Origin: Sphingomonadaceae bacterium
GTDB lineage: Bacteria; Pseudomonadota; Alphaproteobacteria; Sphingomonadales; Sphingomonadaceae
Length of the DNA stretch: 64,000 nt
Direction of reading: 5' to 3'
NCBI GenBank assembly: GCA_029268145.1
Contig: JAJUHA010000003.1
Location: 1-64,000, forward strand
Shown: piece after piece, positions 1 to 9,262 of the stretch
Layout of the letters: every line of letters starts with the position of its first letter
How positions within the stretch are numbered: position 1 is the stretch's first letter
Notes under the pieces: generated by a model
Databases searched by the model: none
What the model saw: only the letters and a program-made list of their open reading frames with translations
What the model was told of the DNA's origin: nothing
Position numbers and translations under genes: made by a program

Positions 1-13
1 CCCGGCGCCGAAG

Positions 14-1039
14 TCACGCGGCCTCGAGCTCGGCGAGCGCCCGCTCGATCCGCGCCGCCGACCCGGTCTCGTCGAGCGGATTGCGCCGCAGCCGGTGGCG
101 AAGCGCCATCGGCGCCACGGCGCGCACGTCGGCCGCCGTCACCCGCGACCGCCGCTCGAGCGCGGCCGTCGCGCGCGCCGCCCGCATCATGGTGAGCTCG
201 CCCCTGAGACCGTCCACCCCCACCGCGATCGCCAGCCGGGAGGCAAGCTCGAGCGCGCCGTCGGGCACCTCGACCGACTCGAGCCGCCTGCGCGCCCCGG
301 CCACCGCGCGTGCCACCTTCGCATCCGCGGCGGCCCACTGCGCCGCGAATCCGGCCCGGTCCCGCTCGAAGGCGTCCCGCCGGCGGACCACCTCGATCCG
401 CTCGCCAAGGTCGGTCGGCGTGCGCACCTCGACCGAAAGGCCGAAGCGGTCGAGCAGCTGCGGCCTAAGCTCGCCCTCCTCCGGGTTGCCCGAGCCGATG
501 ATGACGAATCGCGCCGGGTGGCGAATCGACAGCCCCTCGCGCTCGACCAGATTCTCGCCCGACTGGGCCACGTCGAGCAGCAGGTCGACGATATGGTCCT
601 CGAGCAGGTTGATCTCGTCGACGTAGAGGAAGCCCCGGTTGGCCCGCGCGAGAAGGCCCGGCTCGAACGCCTTCTCCCCGCGCGAAAGCGCCCGCTCGAT
701 GTCGAGAGCGCCCACCACCCGGTCCTCGGTGGCGCCGAGCGGCAGGTCGACGAACGGCACCGCCGCCCGCGCCACCTTGCCGCGCGCGCCGCCGCAGCCG
801 GGCGGGCAGGGCAGGGCCGGCGCATCGGGGTCGCAGCCGTAGCGGCAGCCCGCCACCACCCGGATCTCGGGCAGGATGGCAGCGAGCGCGCGCGCGGCCG
901 TCGACTTGCCGGTCCCCCGGTCGCCGAACACCATGACGCCGCCGATGCCCGGATCGACCGCCGCAATCAGAAGCGCCCGCTTCATCTCGTCCTGGCCGAC
1001 GAGCGCGGCAAAGGGGAAGGGAAGGGACATCGCCGCCAT
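14..1039 (-). CDS. bchI: Magnesium chelatase subunit I-like AAA+ ATPase (BchI/ChlI)
   Basis: Walker A GDRGTGKS, FPFAALVGQDEMKRALLIAAVDP start, GLLARANRGFLYVDEINLL Walker B region, typical of BchI. Confidence 0.88.
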   Translation of the reverse strand: MAAMSLPFPFAALVGQDEMKRALLIAAVDPGIGGVMVFGDRGTGKSTAARALAAILPEIRVVAGCRYGCDPDAPALPCPPGCGGARGKVARAAVPFVDLPLGATEDRVVGALDIERALSRGEKAFEPGLLARANRGFLYVDEINLLEDHIVDLLLDVAQSGENLVEREGLSIRHPARFVIIGSGNPEEGELRPQLLDRFGLSVEVRTPTDLGERIEVVRRRDAFERDRAGFAAQWAAADAKVARAVAGARRRLESVEVPDGALELASRLAIAVGVDGLRGELTMMRAARATAALERRSRVTAADVRAVAPMALRHRLRRNPLDETGSAARIERALAELEAA

Positions 1040-1145
1040 CTAGCCATGCCCGTCGACGGCATGCAACGCAGGCGCGACCGGAACGCTCGCGGAAGGCTCA
1101 AGCCATCTGGCCTGCGGCCGTCCCTTGCCCTAAGTGCCGGTCCCG

Positions 1146-1922
1146 ATGGTTCACACGCGCAGCTTCAAGACCCTTGCGACCGCGCCGTTCGACGCGCGCC
1201 ACTATCGCTCGCTCGGGAACATCCTCCGTCATGCCGAGCAGCCGGTGGACTTCCTGCGCCGCTATGTCTGGCGGGGCGGCACCTATCCCGCCGTCATTCC
1301 CATCCGCACCCGCCGCGGCGGGCGGCTGGAGGTGACGGTCCACTCCGCCGAGGACATGCAGACGATCAACGAGATCTTCTTCCGGAACGACTATCCCGTC
1401 CGCGGCGACGAGAAGGTCGTCGTCGACTTCGGCTCCAACATCGGCATCTCGGCGCTCTGGTTCCTCTCCTCGGCGCCCGGCGCCTTCGCCTATCTCTACG
1501 AGCCGGTTCCGCGGAACATCGAGCGGCTGAAGCGCAACCTGGCGCCCTTCGAGGGCCGCTACGCGCTTGCCGAAGCGGCGGTCGGCACCTCGACCGGCAT
1601 GGTCAGCTTCGGCATCGAGGACAGCGGGCGCTATGGCGGGATCGGCCGGCCGACCGGCCGGACGATCGAGGTGCCCTGCGCGGATTCCAACGCCATCCTC
1701 GCGGACATCCTCGAGCGCCATGACCGCATCGACATCCTGAAGATCGACATCGAGACCATGGAGGAGGCCGTGACCGCGCGGATCCCCGAGGCGCTCGCCC
1801 AGCGCATCGGCGCCATCTATGTCGAGTATCCGTTCCGGGACAATCCGCTCGCCGGGACGCACCGGCTGGTGCGCGACACCTTCGTGTCGCGGTTCCTTCG
1901 GCATGGCCGCGAGGGTGACTGA
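1146..1922 (+). CDS. FkbM family methyltransferase
   Basis: VVDFGSNIGISALWFLSS SAM-binding motif and IDILKIDIETMEEA typical of FkbM enzymes; start could be GTG 1134. Confidence 0.75.
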   Translation: MVHTRSFKTLATAPFDARHYRSLGNILRHAEQPVDFLRRYVWRGGTYPAVIPIRTRRGGRLEVTVHSAEDMQTINEIFFRNDYPVRGDEKVVVDFGSNIGISALWFLSSAPGAFAYLYEPVPRNIERLKRNLAPFEGRYALAEAAVGTSTGMVSFGIEDSGRYGGIGRPTGRTIEVPCADSNAILADILERHDRIDILKIDIETMEEAVTARIPEALAQRIGAIYVEYPFRDNPLAGTHRLVRDTFVSRFLRHGREGD

Positions 1923-2005
1923 TGGCCCGGCGCGGTTGCATCCCGACGCGGCATGGGCCATCGCGGGCGCCGCTCCTCCACCTGCGCTGACGAGGATCCG
2001 CCTCC

Positions 2006-2560
2006 ATGTCGCACGAGACCCCGCCCCGACGGACCGGGCCCGACTCCAGCCGGCCTGCGCCGCGGAAGCCCAGCTTCGGCCGGCTCACGCTCTGGCGCAA
2101 CCGGCTGCGCTGGCAGATGACGGAGCTGCGCCGCCTCTATCTCGTCCACGTCTGGGGGATGGACATCGGCGAGGGCTGCACCATCTCCTTCTCGGCCAAG
2201 CTCGACAAGTCCTACCCGCGCGGAGTCCACATCGGCCGTGACACCGCGGTCACCTTCGGCTGCGCCATCCTCACCCATGATTATGCCCGCCGCCACTATG
2301 CCGAGACGCGCATCGGCGAACGCTGCATGATCGGCCCCCATTCGGTCATCATGCCCGGGGTCACCATCGGCGACGGCTCGGTCATCGCCGCGGGCAGCGT
2401 CGTCGTGAAGGATGTCCCGCCCGGGTGCCTCGCCTTCGGCAACCCGGCCCGGGTCATGGAAACCGGGCTGGTCACCGGCAAGCTCGGGGTCATCCTCGAC
2501 CGCGAGTCGAAGCAGGCTGCCAATCCGGCCGCCAGAGTGACAAGCCAACAGGGGGCATGA
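2006..2560 (+). CDS. Hexapeptide-repeat acyltransferase
   Basis: Left-handed beta-helix repeats: IGERCMIGPHSVIMPGVTIGDGSVIAAGSVVVKDVPPGCLAFGNPARVM. Confidence 0.85.
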   Translation: MSHETPPRRTGPDSSRPAPRKPSFGRLTLWRNRLRWQMTELRRLYLVHVWGMDIGEGCTISFSAKLDKSYPRGVHIGRDTAVTFGCAILTHDYARRHYAETRIGERCMIGPHSVIMPGVTIGDGSVIAAGSVVVKDVPPGCLAFGNPARVMETGLVTGKLGVILDRESKQAANPAARVTSQQGA

Positions 2561-2561
2561 C

Positions 2562-2795
2562 ATGGCCGACCGCCTGCACGAACTCGTCGCACGAAGCCTG
2601 ATGATCGATGGCGCCACCGTCACCGACGATCTGCGCTACAACAGCATCCCGGAATGGGATTCGGTCGCCCACATGTCCCTCATCGCCGAGCTCGAGGATG
2701 CCTATTCGGTGATGCTCGAGACCGACGACATCATCGCCATGTCGACCGTCGGCAAGATCCGGGAGATCCTCCGGAAATATGATGTGGAGGCCTGA
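2562..2795 (+). CDS. Acyl carrier protein
   Basis: 77 aa, EWDSVAHMSLIAELED phosphopantetheine attachment region. Confidence 0.82.
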   Translation: MADRLHELVARSLMIDGATVTDDLRYNSIPEWDSVAHMSLIAELEDAYSVMLETDDIIAMSTVGKIREILRKYDVEA

Positions 2796-3531
2796 TCTCC
2801 TCGCCGGCCGGGTCGCGCTGGTGACCGGCGCGTCGCGCGGGATCGGCCGGGCGGTCGCCGAAGCCCTGCTCCAGGCAGGCGCCGATGTGTTCGTCCATGC
2901 CCGCAGGCGGGAAGCCGCCGATGCGGCCTGCGCTGCCCTCGCCGGCCCCGGCACGGTGCGCGCGCTCGGCTTCGACCTGGACGATCCGGCCGCCATCCGC
3001 GCCGGCTTCGCCGCTGTCCAGAAGGAGGCCAAGCGGCTCGACATCCTCGTCAACAACGCCGGGATCCTCAGGGAAGCGCTGGTCGAGATGGCGAGCCAGG
3101 CGGACATGGACGCGATGTGGGGCACGAACCTCCGCGGCCTCATGATCGCCTGCCAATATGGCGCCCGGCTGATGGCCCGCGCCGGCGGCGGCGCGATCCT
3201 CAACATGGGCTCGATCATGGGCCGGGTCGGCAATCCCGGCCAGTCGGTCTATGCCGCGACCAAGGCGGGCGTCATCGGCTTTTCGCTCAGTCTCGCCAAG
3301 GAGCTTGGGCCGAAGGGGATTCGGGTGAATGTCGTGGCGCCTGGCGTGATCGAGACCGACCTGATTGCCGCCACGCCCGAGCCGGTCCGGGCAGCGCTCC
3401 TCGGCCGCGTCCCGCTCGGCCGCTTCGGCACGCCGCAGGATGTCGCCAACCTGATCGTCTTCCTCGCGTCGGATCTCGCCGCCTACATGACCGGCCAGGT
3501 CATCGGCGTCGACGGCGGCCTCGTGGTCTGA
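2779..3531 (+). CDS. SDR family 3-oxoacyl-ACP reductase (FabG-like)
   Basis: VTGASRGIGRAVAEALL, NNAG, YAATKAG, C-terminal MTGQVIGVDGGLVV. Confidence 0.9.
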   Translation: MMWRPDLLAGRVALVTGASRGIGRAVAEALLQAGADVFVHARRREAADAACAALAGPGTVRALGFDLDDPAAIRAGFAAVQKEAKRLDILVNNAGILREALVEMASQADMDAMWGTNLRGLMIACQYGARLMARAGGGAILNMGSIMGRVGNPGQSVYAATKAGVIGFSLSLAKELGPKGIRVNVVAPGVIETDLIAATPEPVRAALLGRVPLGRFGTPQDVANLIVFLASDLAAYMTGQVIGVDGGLVV

Positions 3532-3546
3532 GCGCTGGCCTCGACC

Positions 3547-4935
3547 ATGTTCGCCGAGGCCGCCGCCGCCTTCGCCTCCCGCACCCTGGTCGAGGGCGAG
3601 GGCAGGCGGCTCGGCTATGGCGAGGCGCTCGCGCTCGGCCGCTCCCTCGCCGAAGGCCTTCCCAGGGCGCGGTCGCTCGTCATGCTGAAGTGCCGGCTCA
3701 CGCCGGCAACGCTCGCGGCCTATCTCGCCCTCATGGCCGATGGCCATGTCCCCCTCCTCGTCGAGGCCGACCTCGCGCCCGAGCTCGCCGACGCGCTCGC
3801 CCGCCGCTACCGGGTGGACGCCATCCTCGACCCCGAGGCGGATCCGCCGCTGGCGCGAACCGGGCACGCCCCGGTCCCGCTGGCCCGGGAACTCGCCCTC
3901 CTGCTCACCACCTCGGGCAGCACCGGCTCGCCCAAGCTTGTCCGCCAGTCGGCTGCCGGGATTGCCGCCCACGCCCAGGCCATCGCCGCCTATCTCGGGC
4001 TCGATGCCCGCGAGCGGCCGTGGCTCCACCTGCCGATGAGCTATTCCTACGGCCTCTCGGTCATCCACTCCCACCTCGTCGTCGGCGCGACCGTGCACCT
4101 GACCCGCGCGACCGTGATGGAGCCGGCCTACTGGGACGGGCTCGCGGCGGCCGGCGCCACCTCGATCGCCGGGGTGCCCTTCCACTATGCCGCCATCCGC
4201 CGCCTCGGCGAGGCGCGGCTCGAGATCCCCTCGCTCCGGACGCTGACCCAGGCCGGCGGCCGCCTTCCGCCCGCGCTGGTTGCCCATTTCGCCGAATGGG
4301 CCGCGCGCACCGGCCGCCGGTTCGTGGTGATGTACGGCCAGACCGAGGCTGGTCCGCGGATCGCCTGGCTCCCGCCCGAGCAGGCCGCAGCCGCGCCCGA
4401 TGCCATCGGCATTCCCATCCCCGGCGTCGGAATCGATCTCGTCGACCCGGATGGCCGGCCGGTGCCCGCCGGCGAGACCGGCGAGATCCGCGTCACCAGC
4501 CCGGCCGTCATGCTCGGCTATGCCCACGGCCCCGAGGATCTCGCCCGCGGCGACGACCAGGGCGGCGTGCTGTGCACCGGCGATCTCGCCCGGCTCGGCG
4601 CCGATGGCCTCTACCGCATCGTCGGCCGCAGCGCCCGGCTGCTCAAGATCTTCGGTCTCCGGGTCAACCTCGACGAGGTCGAGGCCCGGCTCCAGGCCGA
4701 GGGGCACCCGGCGCTCGCCTTCGGCGAGGATGACCGGCTGCGCCTCTACCTCGAGGGGGAGGGCAATCCCGGCGAGGCGCGCCAGCGCGTCGTCGCGCTC
4801 TTCTCGCTGCCGCCGCGCGGAATCGAGGTGCGCGCCGGCCCGGTGGTGCCGCGCGCACCCTCCGGCAAGGTGGCGCGCGAGGCGCTCGAGGCCGCCTGGG
4901 ACGCGGCCGGCGAACGGGCGAGGGGCGCGGCATGA
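3547..4935 (+). CDS. AMP-dependent acyl/amino acid ligase
   Basis: LLLTTSGSTGSPKLVRQS, YGQTEAGPRIAWLPPE, RSARLLKIFGLRVNLDEVE motifs. Confidence 0.87.
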   Translation: MFAEAAAAFASRTLVEGEGRRLGYGEALALGRSLAEGLPRARSLVMLKCRLTPATLAAYLALMADGHVPLLVEADLAPELADALARRYRVDAILDPEADPPLARTGHAPVPLARELALLLTTSGSTGSPKLVRQSAAGIAAHAQAIAAYLGLDARERPWLHLPMSYSYGLSVIHSHLVVGATVHLTRATVMEPAYWDGLAAAGATSIAGVPFHYAAIRRLGEARLEIPSLRTLTQAGGRLPPALVAHFAEWAARTGRRFVVMYGQTEAGPRIAWLPPEQAAAAPDAIGIPIPGVGIDLVDPDGRPVPAGETGEIRVTSPAVMLGYAHGPEDLARGDDQGGVLCTGDLARLGADGLYRIVGRSARLLKIFGLRVNLDEVEARLQAEGHPALAFGEDDRLRLYLEGEGNPGEARQRVVALFSLPPRGIEVRAGPVVPRAPSGKVAREALEAAWDAAGERARGAA

Positions 4936-6053
4936 GCGAGGCGACCGACATCCCCGGCTCGCGGATCGAGGCATTCCTCGAGGCACCGGTCTTCGGGCTG
5001 CCGGCGGCCGAGAAGCGCGCCCTCCTCGATGCCGAGCTGGCGGCGCTCACGGCCCACCATCGCGCCTCCTGCCCGGCCTATGCCGCCATCCTCGAAACCA
5101 CGGGCCACACGGCACCCGCCGACAGCCGGAACGCGCCCTTCCTCCCGGTCACGCTGTTCAAGCTGCACGATCTCCTCTCCGTCCCGCGCGAGGCGGTCTT
5201 CAAGACCATGACCTCCTCGGGCACGACCGGCCAGGCCCCCTCGCGCATCTTTCTCGATGCCGGGACGGCCGCGCTCCAGACCCGGGTGCTCGCCCGGATC
5301 ATGGCCGAGTTCATCGGCACCCGGCGCCTGCCCATGCTGGTCATCGACCATCCCTCGGTGGTGAAGGACCGGCGCAGCTTCTCCGCCCGGGGTGCCGGAA
5401 TCCTCGGCATGATGACCTTCGGGCGCGCCCACCGCTTCGCCCTCCGCGACGACGGGATGGCGATCGACTGGGACGCGCTCGAGGCCTTCGCCGAGGCCAA
5501 CCGCGGCCAGAGCGTGCTCGCCTTCGGCTTCACCTTCATGGTCTGGAAGCATTTCCTCGAGCCGCTGGCGAAGGCCGGCCGCCGCCTGCCGTTCGACGAT
5601 GCCATCCTCGTCCACTCCGGCGGCTGGAAGAAGCTCGAGGCCGAGGCCGTCTCGAACGAACGCTTCCGCGCCGAGGCCCTGGCCCGCGGCGGTTTCGCCC
5701 GCGTCCACAACTTCTACGGCATGGTCGAGCAGACCGGTTCGGTCTTCGTCGAGTGCGAGCAGGGCCGGCTGCACGCGCCCGTCTTCGCCGACATCCGCGT
5801 GCGCGACAGCCGCACCTGGGCGGAAGTGCCCCACGGCACGCCCGGCATCGTCCAGGTCCTCTCCGTGCTGCCGCGCAGCTATCCCGGCCATTCGCTGCTG
5901 ACCGAGGACATGGGCGTCATCACCGGCGAGGACGATTGCGCGTGCGGCCGGCTGGGGCGCACCTTCCGCATCCTCGGCCGCATCCCGCGGGCCGAAGTGC
6001 GGGGGTGCTCCGACACCTTCGCCGCCCCCGCGCCTGCGCTCGCCGATGGCTGA
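4932..6053 (+). CDS. Acyl-protein synthetase, LuxE-like
   Basis: FKTMTSSGTTGQAPSRIFLD, NFYGMVEQTGSVFVECEQGRLH typical of LuxE-type enzymes; ATGA overlap with upstream gene. Confidence 0.8.
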   Translation: MSEATDIPGSRIEAFLEAPVFGLPAAEKRALLDAELAALTAHHRASCPAYAAILETTGHTAPADSRNAPFLPVTLFKLHDLLSVPREAVFKTMTSSGTTGQAPSRIFLDAGTAALQTRVLARIMAEFIGTRRLPMLVIDHPSVVKDRRSFSARGAGILGMMTFGRAHRFALRDDGMAIDWDALEAFAEANRGQSVLAFGFTFMVWKHFLEPLAKAGRRLPFDDAILVHSGGWKKLEAEAVSNERFRAEALARGGFARVHNFYGMVEQTGSVFVECEQGRLHAPVFADIRVRDSRTWAEVPHGTPGIVQVLSVLPRSYPGHSLLTEDMGVITGEDDCACGRLGRTFRILGRIPRAEVRGCSDTFAAPAPALADG

Positions 6054-7287
6054 CCAGCCCGATCCACTGCGCACCGATCCCCTCGACTCCGTCGAGCTCG
6101 TGCTGCCGCGCGCGGGCTCGCTCGCGCCGGTCCGGGCCGCGCGCCCGCTGCGGCCGTTCAGCCCGGAGGTCCTCGGCTTCGTCGACGATCTCGGCCGGCG
6201 GCTGCGCTCCGATCCGGCGCTCCGGCCCTTTCCCGAACTGGTCGCGCTCGGCTTCTGGGCCCGGCGCGCCAGTGTCGAGCGGCTGCGCGCCCGCTTCGAG
6301 GGCGCCTGGCCGGGTGCAGTGCGCATGCCCCGCGGCCTCGCCTTCCACGTGGCCCCGGCCAACGTCGACACCATCTTCGTCTATTCGCTGCTGCTCTCGA
6401 TGCTCGCCGGCAACCGCAACATCGTGCGCATCTCCAGCCGTGCCCGGCCCCAGGGGGACCAGCTCCTCACCTGCCTCGCCGCCGCGGTCGAGGCCGCCGC
6501 GCCCGCCGTCGGCACCAGCTTCGCCATCATCCGCTATCCCCACGATGACGGCATCACCGCTGCCCTCTCCGCTGCCGCCGACATCCGCGTCGTCTGGGGC
6601 GGGGACGCCAGCGTCGCTGCCATCCGGCGCGCGCCGCTCGGCCCCTTCGGCACCGAGCTGGTCTTTCCCGACCGCTGGTCGCTCGCCGTGTTCGACGCCG
6701 CGGCGGTCGCGGCCGCGCCCGATCTCCCCGGCCTTGCCCGCCGCTTCGTCAATGATTCGCTGTGGTTCGGGCAGAATGCCTGCTCGTCGCCGCGCGCGCT
6801 CGTCTGGGTGGGGGACGAAGGCGCGCGGGAGGCCGCGAGCCGGGCCTTCTGGGCGGCGGTCGAGGCCGAGAGCGACGCCGCCGGAATCGAGTGGGCCGAT
6901 GCCCACGCCGTCGCCAAGCTGGTGGGGGCGTGCCTGGAGGCGATCGGGGGTGGCGTGGTGCAGCTCCCCACACCCAGCAACCGCATCACCGTCCTGCGCG
7001 CCGAGAGGCTGTCAGGGCTCGGCCACCATCCGCCCGCCGGCGACGGCTTCTTCCTCGAGTATCGCGTGGACTCGCTCGCCGAGCTCGCGCCGCACGTGGC
7101 GCGCAACTGGCAGACGCTCGTCGCCCACGGCATCCCGGCCGAGGCCTGGCGGGCCTTCCTCGCCAGCCACATGCCCCACGGCATCGACCGCATCGTGCCG
7201 CCGGGCGCTGCGCTCGACTTCGACGCGCTGTGGGATGGCGTCGATCTCCTGACGGCCCTGACCCGCCTGGTCGACCTGCGGGTCTGA
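6046..7287 (+). CDS. Acyl-CoA reductase, LuxC-like
   Basis: LAFHVAPANVDTIFVYSLLLSMLAGNRNIVRIS; FVNDSLWFGQNACSSPRALVWVG with catalytic Cys region typical of LuxC. Confidence 0.82.
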   Translation: MADQPDPLRTDPLDSVELVLPRAGSLAPVRAARPLRPFSPEVLGFVDDLGRRLRSDPALRPFPELVALGFWARRASVERLRARFEGAWPGAVRMPRGLAFHVAPANVDTIFVYSLLLSMLAGNRNIVRISSRARPQGDQLLTCLAAAVEAAAPAVGTSFAIIRYPHDDGITAALSAAADIRVVWGGDASVAAIRRAPLGPFGTELVFPDRWSLAVFDAAAVAAAPDLPGLARRFVNDSLWFGQNACSSPRALVWVGDEGAREAASRAFWAAVEAESDAAGIEWADAHAVAKLVGACLEAIGGGVVQLPTPSNRITVLRAERLSGLGHHPPAGDGFFLEYRVDSLAELAPHVARNWQTLVAHGIPAEAWRAFLASHMPHGIDRIVPPGAALDFDALWDGVDLLTALTRLVDLRV

Positions 7288-7305
7288 CCGGAGGCCCCCG
7301 GCCCC

Positions 7306-7986
7306 TCAGACCCCTTCGCGGAGCCGGAGCGCAACGCGCGCGCGGCACGAGACGTCGAGCTTGTCGAGGATGATGTGGACGTGATTCTTGACGGTCGCCG
7401 GGCTGATCGCAAGCGCGCGGGCAATCTCCTTGTTCGACCAGCCCTCGCTCACCAGCTCGGCGATCTCCCGCTCCCGACCGGTCAGCGCCGGCTGCGGCCG
7501 CGTCCCGCCCGACCTTGCCGCTTGGCGGCCGAGGGCCAGCGCGGTCAGCCGGCTGGCCAGCCCGCGCGCGGCCTCGGGCGAGCAGACGAGGCGGCCGTTG
7601 AGCGCCGCGCGCAGCGCCGCGGCAAGGTCGTCGACGCTGCCCTCGGCCGGCACGAACCCGGCCAGGCCGGCCTCGACTCCGTCAACGGCGGCATCGACCC
7701 CCTCCATGCCGAAGCCGATCACCGGGCGCGGCGCCATGGCCAGCACCAGCCGGCGCACCGCGTCCCGGTCCAGCCTGCCGGCGACATCGAGGATCACCGC
7801 ATCGGGCTGCGGACTGCCCGGGGTCAAGGCGGCTGCCGTCTGGTCCCATTCGACGAGAAGCAGATCGTCGGTCCGCTCCAGCGCTGCACGGATTGCATCG
7901 CGATACAGGCGAACCGCGCAGACCAGCGCAATCCGGAACTTCCGACGGCTGTCACCGGAACCCTGACACTCGGCACCCGCGCGCAT
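7306..7986 (-). CDS. NarL/FixJ (LuxR-type HTH) response regulator with atypical receiver
   Basis: C-terminal LTGREREIAELVSEGWSNKEIARALAISPATVKNHVHIILDKLDV; N-terminal receiver-like fold. Start chosen at Met in MRAGAEC; the longer ORF to 8259 is unlikely. Confidence 0.85.
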   Translation of the reverse strand: MRAGAECQGSGDSRRKFRIALVCAVRLYRDAIRAALERTDDLLLVEWDQTAAALTPGSPQPDAVILDVAGRLDRDAVRRLVLAMAPRPVIGFGMEGVDAAVDGVEAGLAGFVPAEGSVDDLAAALRAALNGRLVCSPEAARGLASRLTALALGRQAARSGGTRPQPALTGREREIAELVSEGWSNKEIARALAISPATVKNHVHIILDKLDVSCRARVALRLREGV

Positions 7987-8276
7987 CGTTCCGCGTCCTC
8001 CGCAGCGCACCCCCGGCCGTCTGCCGCGGCCGTTCCGGGCAGGATCACGCGACTCCTGACCCGTTAACTTTCGCACACTGCGCCGGTCCGGCCAAGCCCG
8101 CAGCCTGCATCCATCGGCATGGACCACATGGCCCATCCCCGCCGGCCATGGTCCAGTCCACCGACGCCGGACCGCCCGGCTCATGCGCAGCACCTGCCGG
8201 GGTGCGACGAAACCGGCGCTGGTGGCGTGGCACATGCGCTGCACGCTCTCCGGCGGCACGACGAGGGAGCCACGCC

Positions 8277-8672
8277 ATGCCGGAGGAGCGGGACTGCGGC
8301 CGACCGATCCGGGTCTCGCTCGGCCCGTTCACGCCGCTTCTGCGCTCCATGCTCGTCGAACTCCTGTCGAGCGCGCCCGGCATCCTGCTGGTCGAGGATG
8401 CGCCGACGGTCCTCCTCCTCGATGCCGCCGACGCCGATGCGACGGTGCCGCCCGCGCCGCCCGAGCTTGCCCGGCACGCGCAGGCGCTCGCCCGGGCCAG
8501 CGACGCGAGCGGAGTCTCCGGGCTGCTGCTCATGGAGGCCGATGGCAGCCGGGCGAAGCTGGTCGTGACGGCGAGCGAACAGCTGGACTTCGCCGCCGAC
8601 GGCGGGACGGCGCTGCTTGCCGCGATCCATCGCGCGGCAGCCGGAGCCGGACGGGCGGGAGTGGCAGCCTGA
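8277..8672 (+). CDS. Small receiver-like (degenerate REC) protein, first gene of CIS operon
   Basis: RPIRVSLGPFTPLLRSMLVELLSSAPGILLVEDAPTVLLLDAAD resembles a REC N-terminal half; TGATGG overlap with next gene. Confidence 0.6.
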   Translation: MPEERDCGRPIRVSLGPFTPLLRSMLVELLSSAPGILLVEDAPTVLLLDAADADATVPPAPPELARHAQALARASDASGVSGLLLMEADGSRAKLVVTASEQLDFAADGGTALLAAIHRAAAGAGRAGVAA

Positions 8673-9262
8673 TGGCGACCGCCCGAGCCATTGCTGCCGC
8701 GGTGGAGGGAGTCGCCGCCTCGCTGCGGCGTCGCTACCCCCGGTCCCAGTTCGGGAACGGCCTTGCCGTCAACGCCGTGGCGCCAGCCGGCCTGCGCGAC
8801 GCCATGGCCAATGACGGCATCTCCGTCGTGCTGTGGCGGGTCACCGTCAACGGCCATGCCCGCGCCCGGCCACCCCGGCGCGATGCCCTGGGCCGGATCT
8901 TCCGGCCATCGCTCCCGGTCGATCTCTCGCTTCTCGTCGTGCCCCACGCCGGCTCGGTCGAGACCCAGCACCGCCTCCTTGGCTGGGTGCTGCGCGCGTT
9001 CGAGGACCAGCCCTCCTTCCCCGCCGTCGAGCTCAACCAGGCGCTCGGCGGGGCGGACGTGTTCCGCCCCGACGAGGCCGCCGAGCTCGTCGCCGAGCCG
9101 CTCGCGGTCGCCGACCATCTCGCGCTGTGGGACCGGCTGCGCGATCTGCCTCCGGCTGCCTTCTACCAGCTCCGCATGCTCCTCCTCGATGGCGAGGAGC
9201 CGCTCGAAGAGGCGGCTCCCGTCCTCACCCGCGCGTTCGAGATCGGGCCCGCCGTGCCATGA
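8672..9262 (+). CDS. DUF4255 (Pvc16-like) CIS cap/terminator protein
   Basis: Start MATARAIAAAVEGVAASLRRR, PSLPVDLSLLVVPHAGSVETQHRLLGWVLRAFED pattern of DUF4255/Pvc16_N; operon context. Confidence 0.75.
   Translation: MATARAIAAAVEGVAASLRRRYPRSQFGNGLAVNAVAPAGLRDAMANDGISVVLWRVTVNGHARARPPRRDALGRIFRPSLPVDLSLLVVPHAGSVETQHRLLGWVLRAFEDQPSFPAVELNQALGGADVFRPDEAAELVAEPLAVADHLALWDRLRDLPPAAFYQLRMLLLDGEEPLEEAAPVLTRAFEIGPAVP

Noticed and set aside
2731-4986. 751-aa minus-strand ORF over SDR/AMP-ligase genes
   Set aside because: Antisense shadow; plus-strand genes have canonical motifs.
7893-8276. N-terminal extension of the receiver-like ORF to 7893
   Set aside because: The upstream part is Arg/Pro/His-rich, overlaps the regulator start region, and the ATG at 8277 gives the receiver-like N-terminus.
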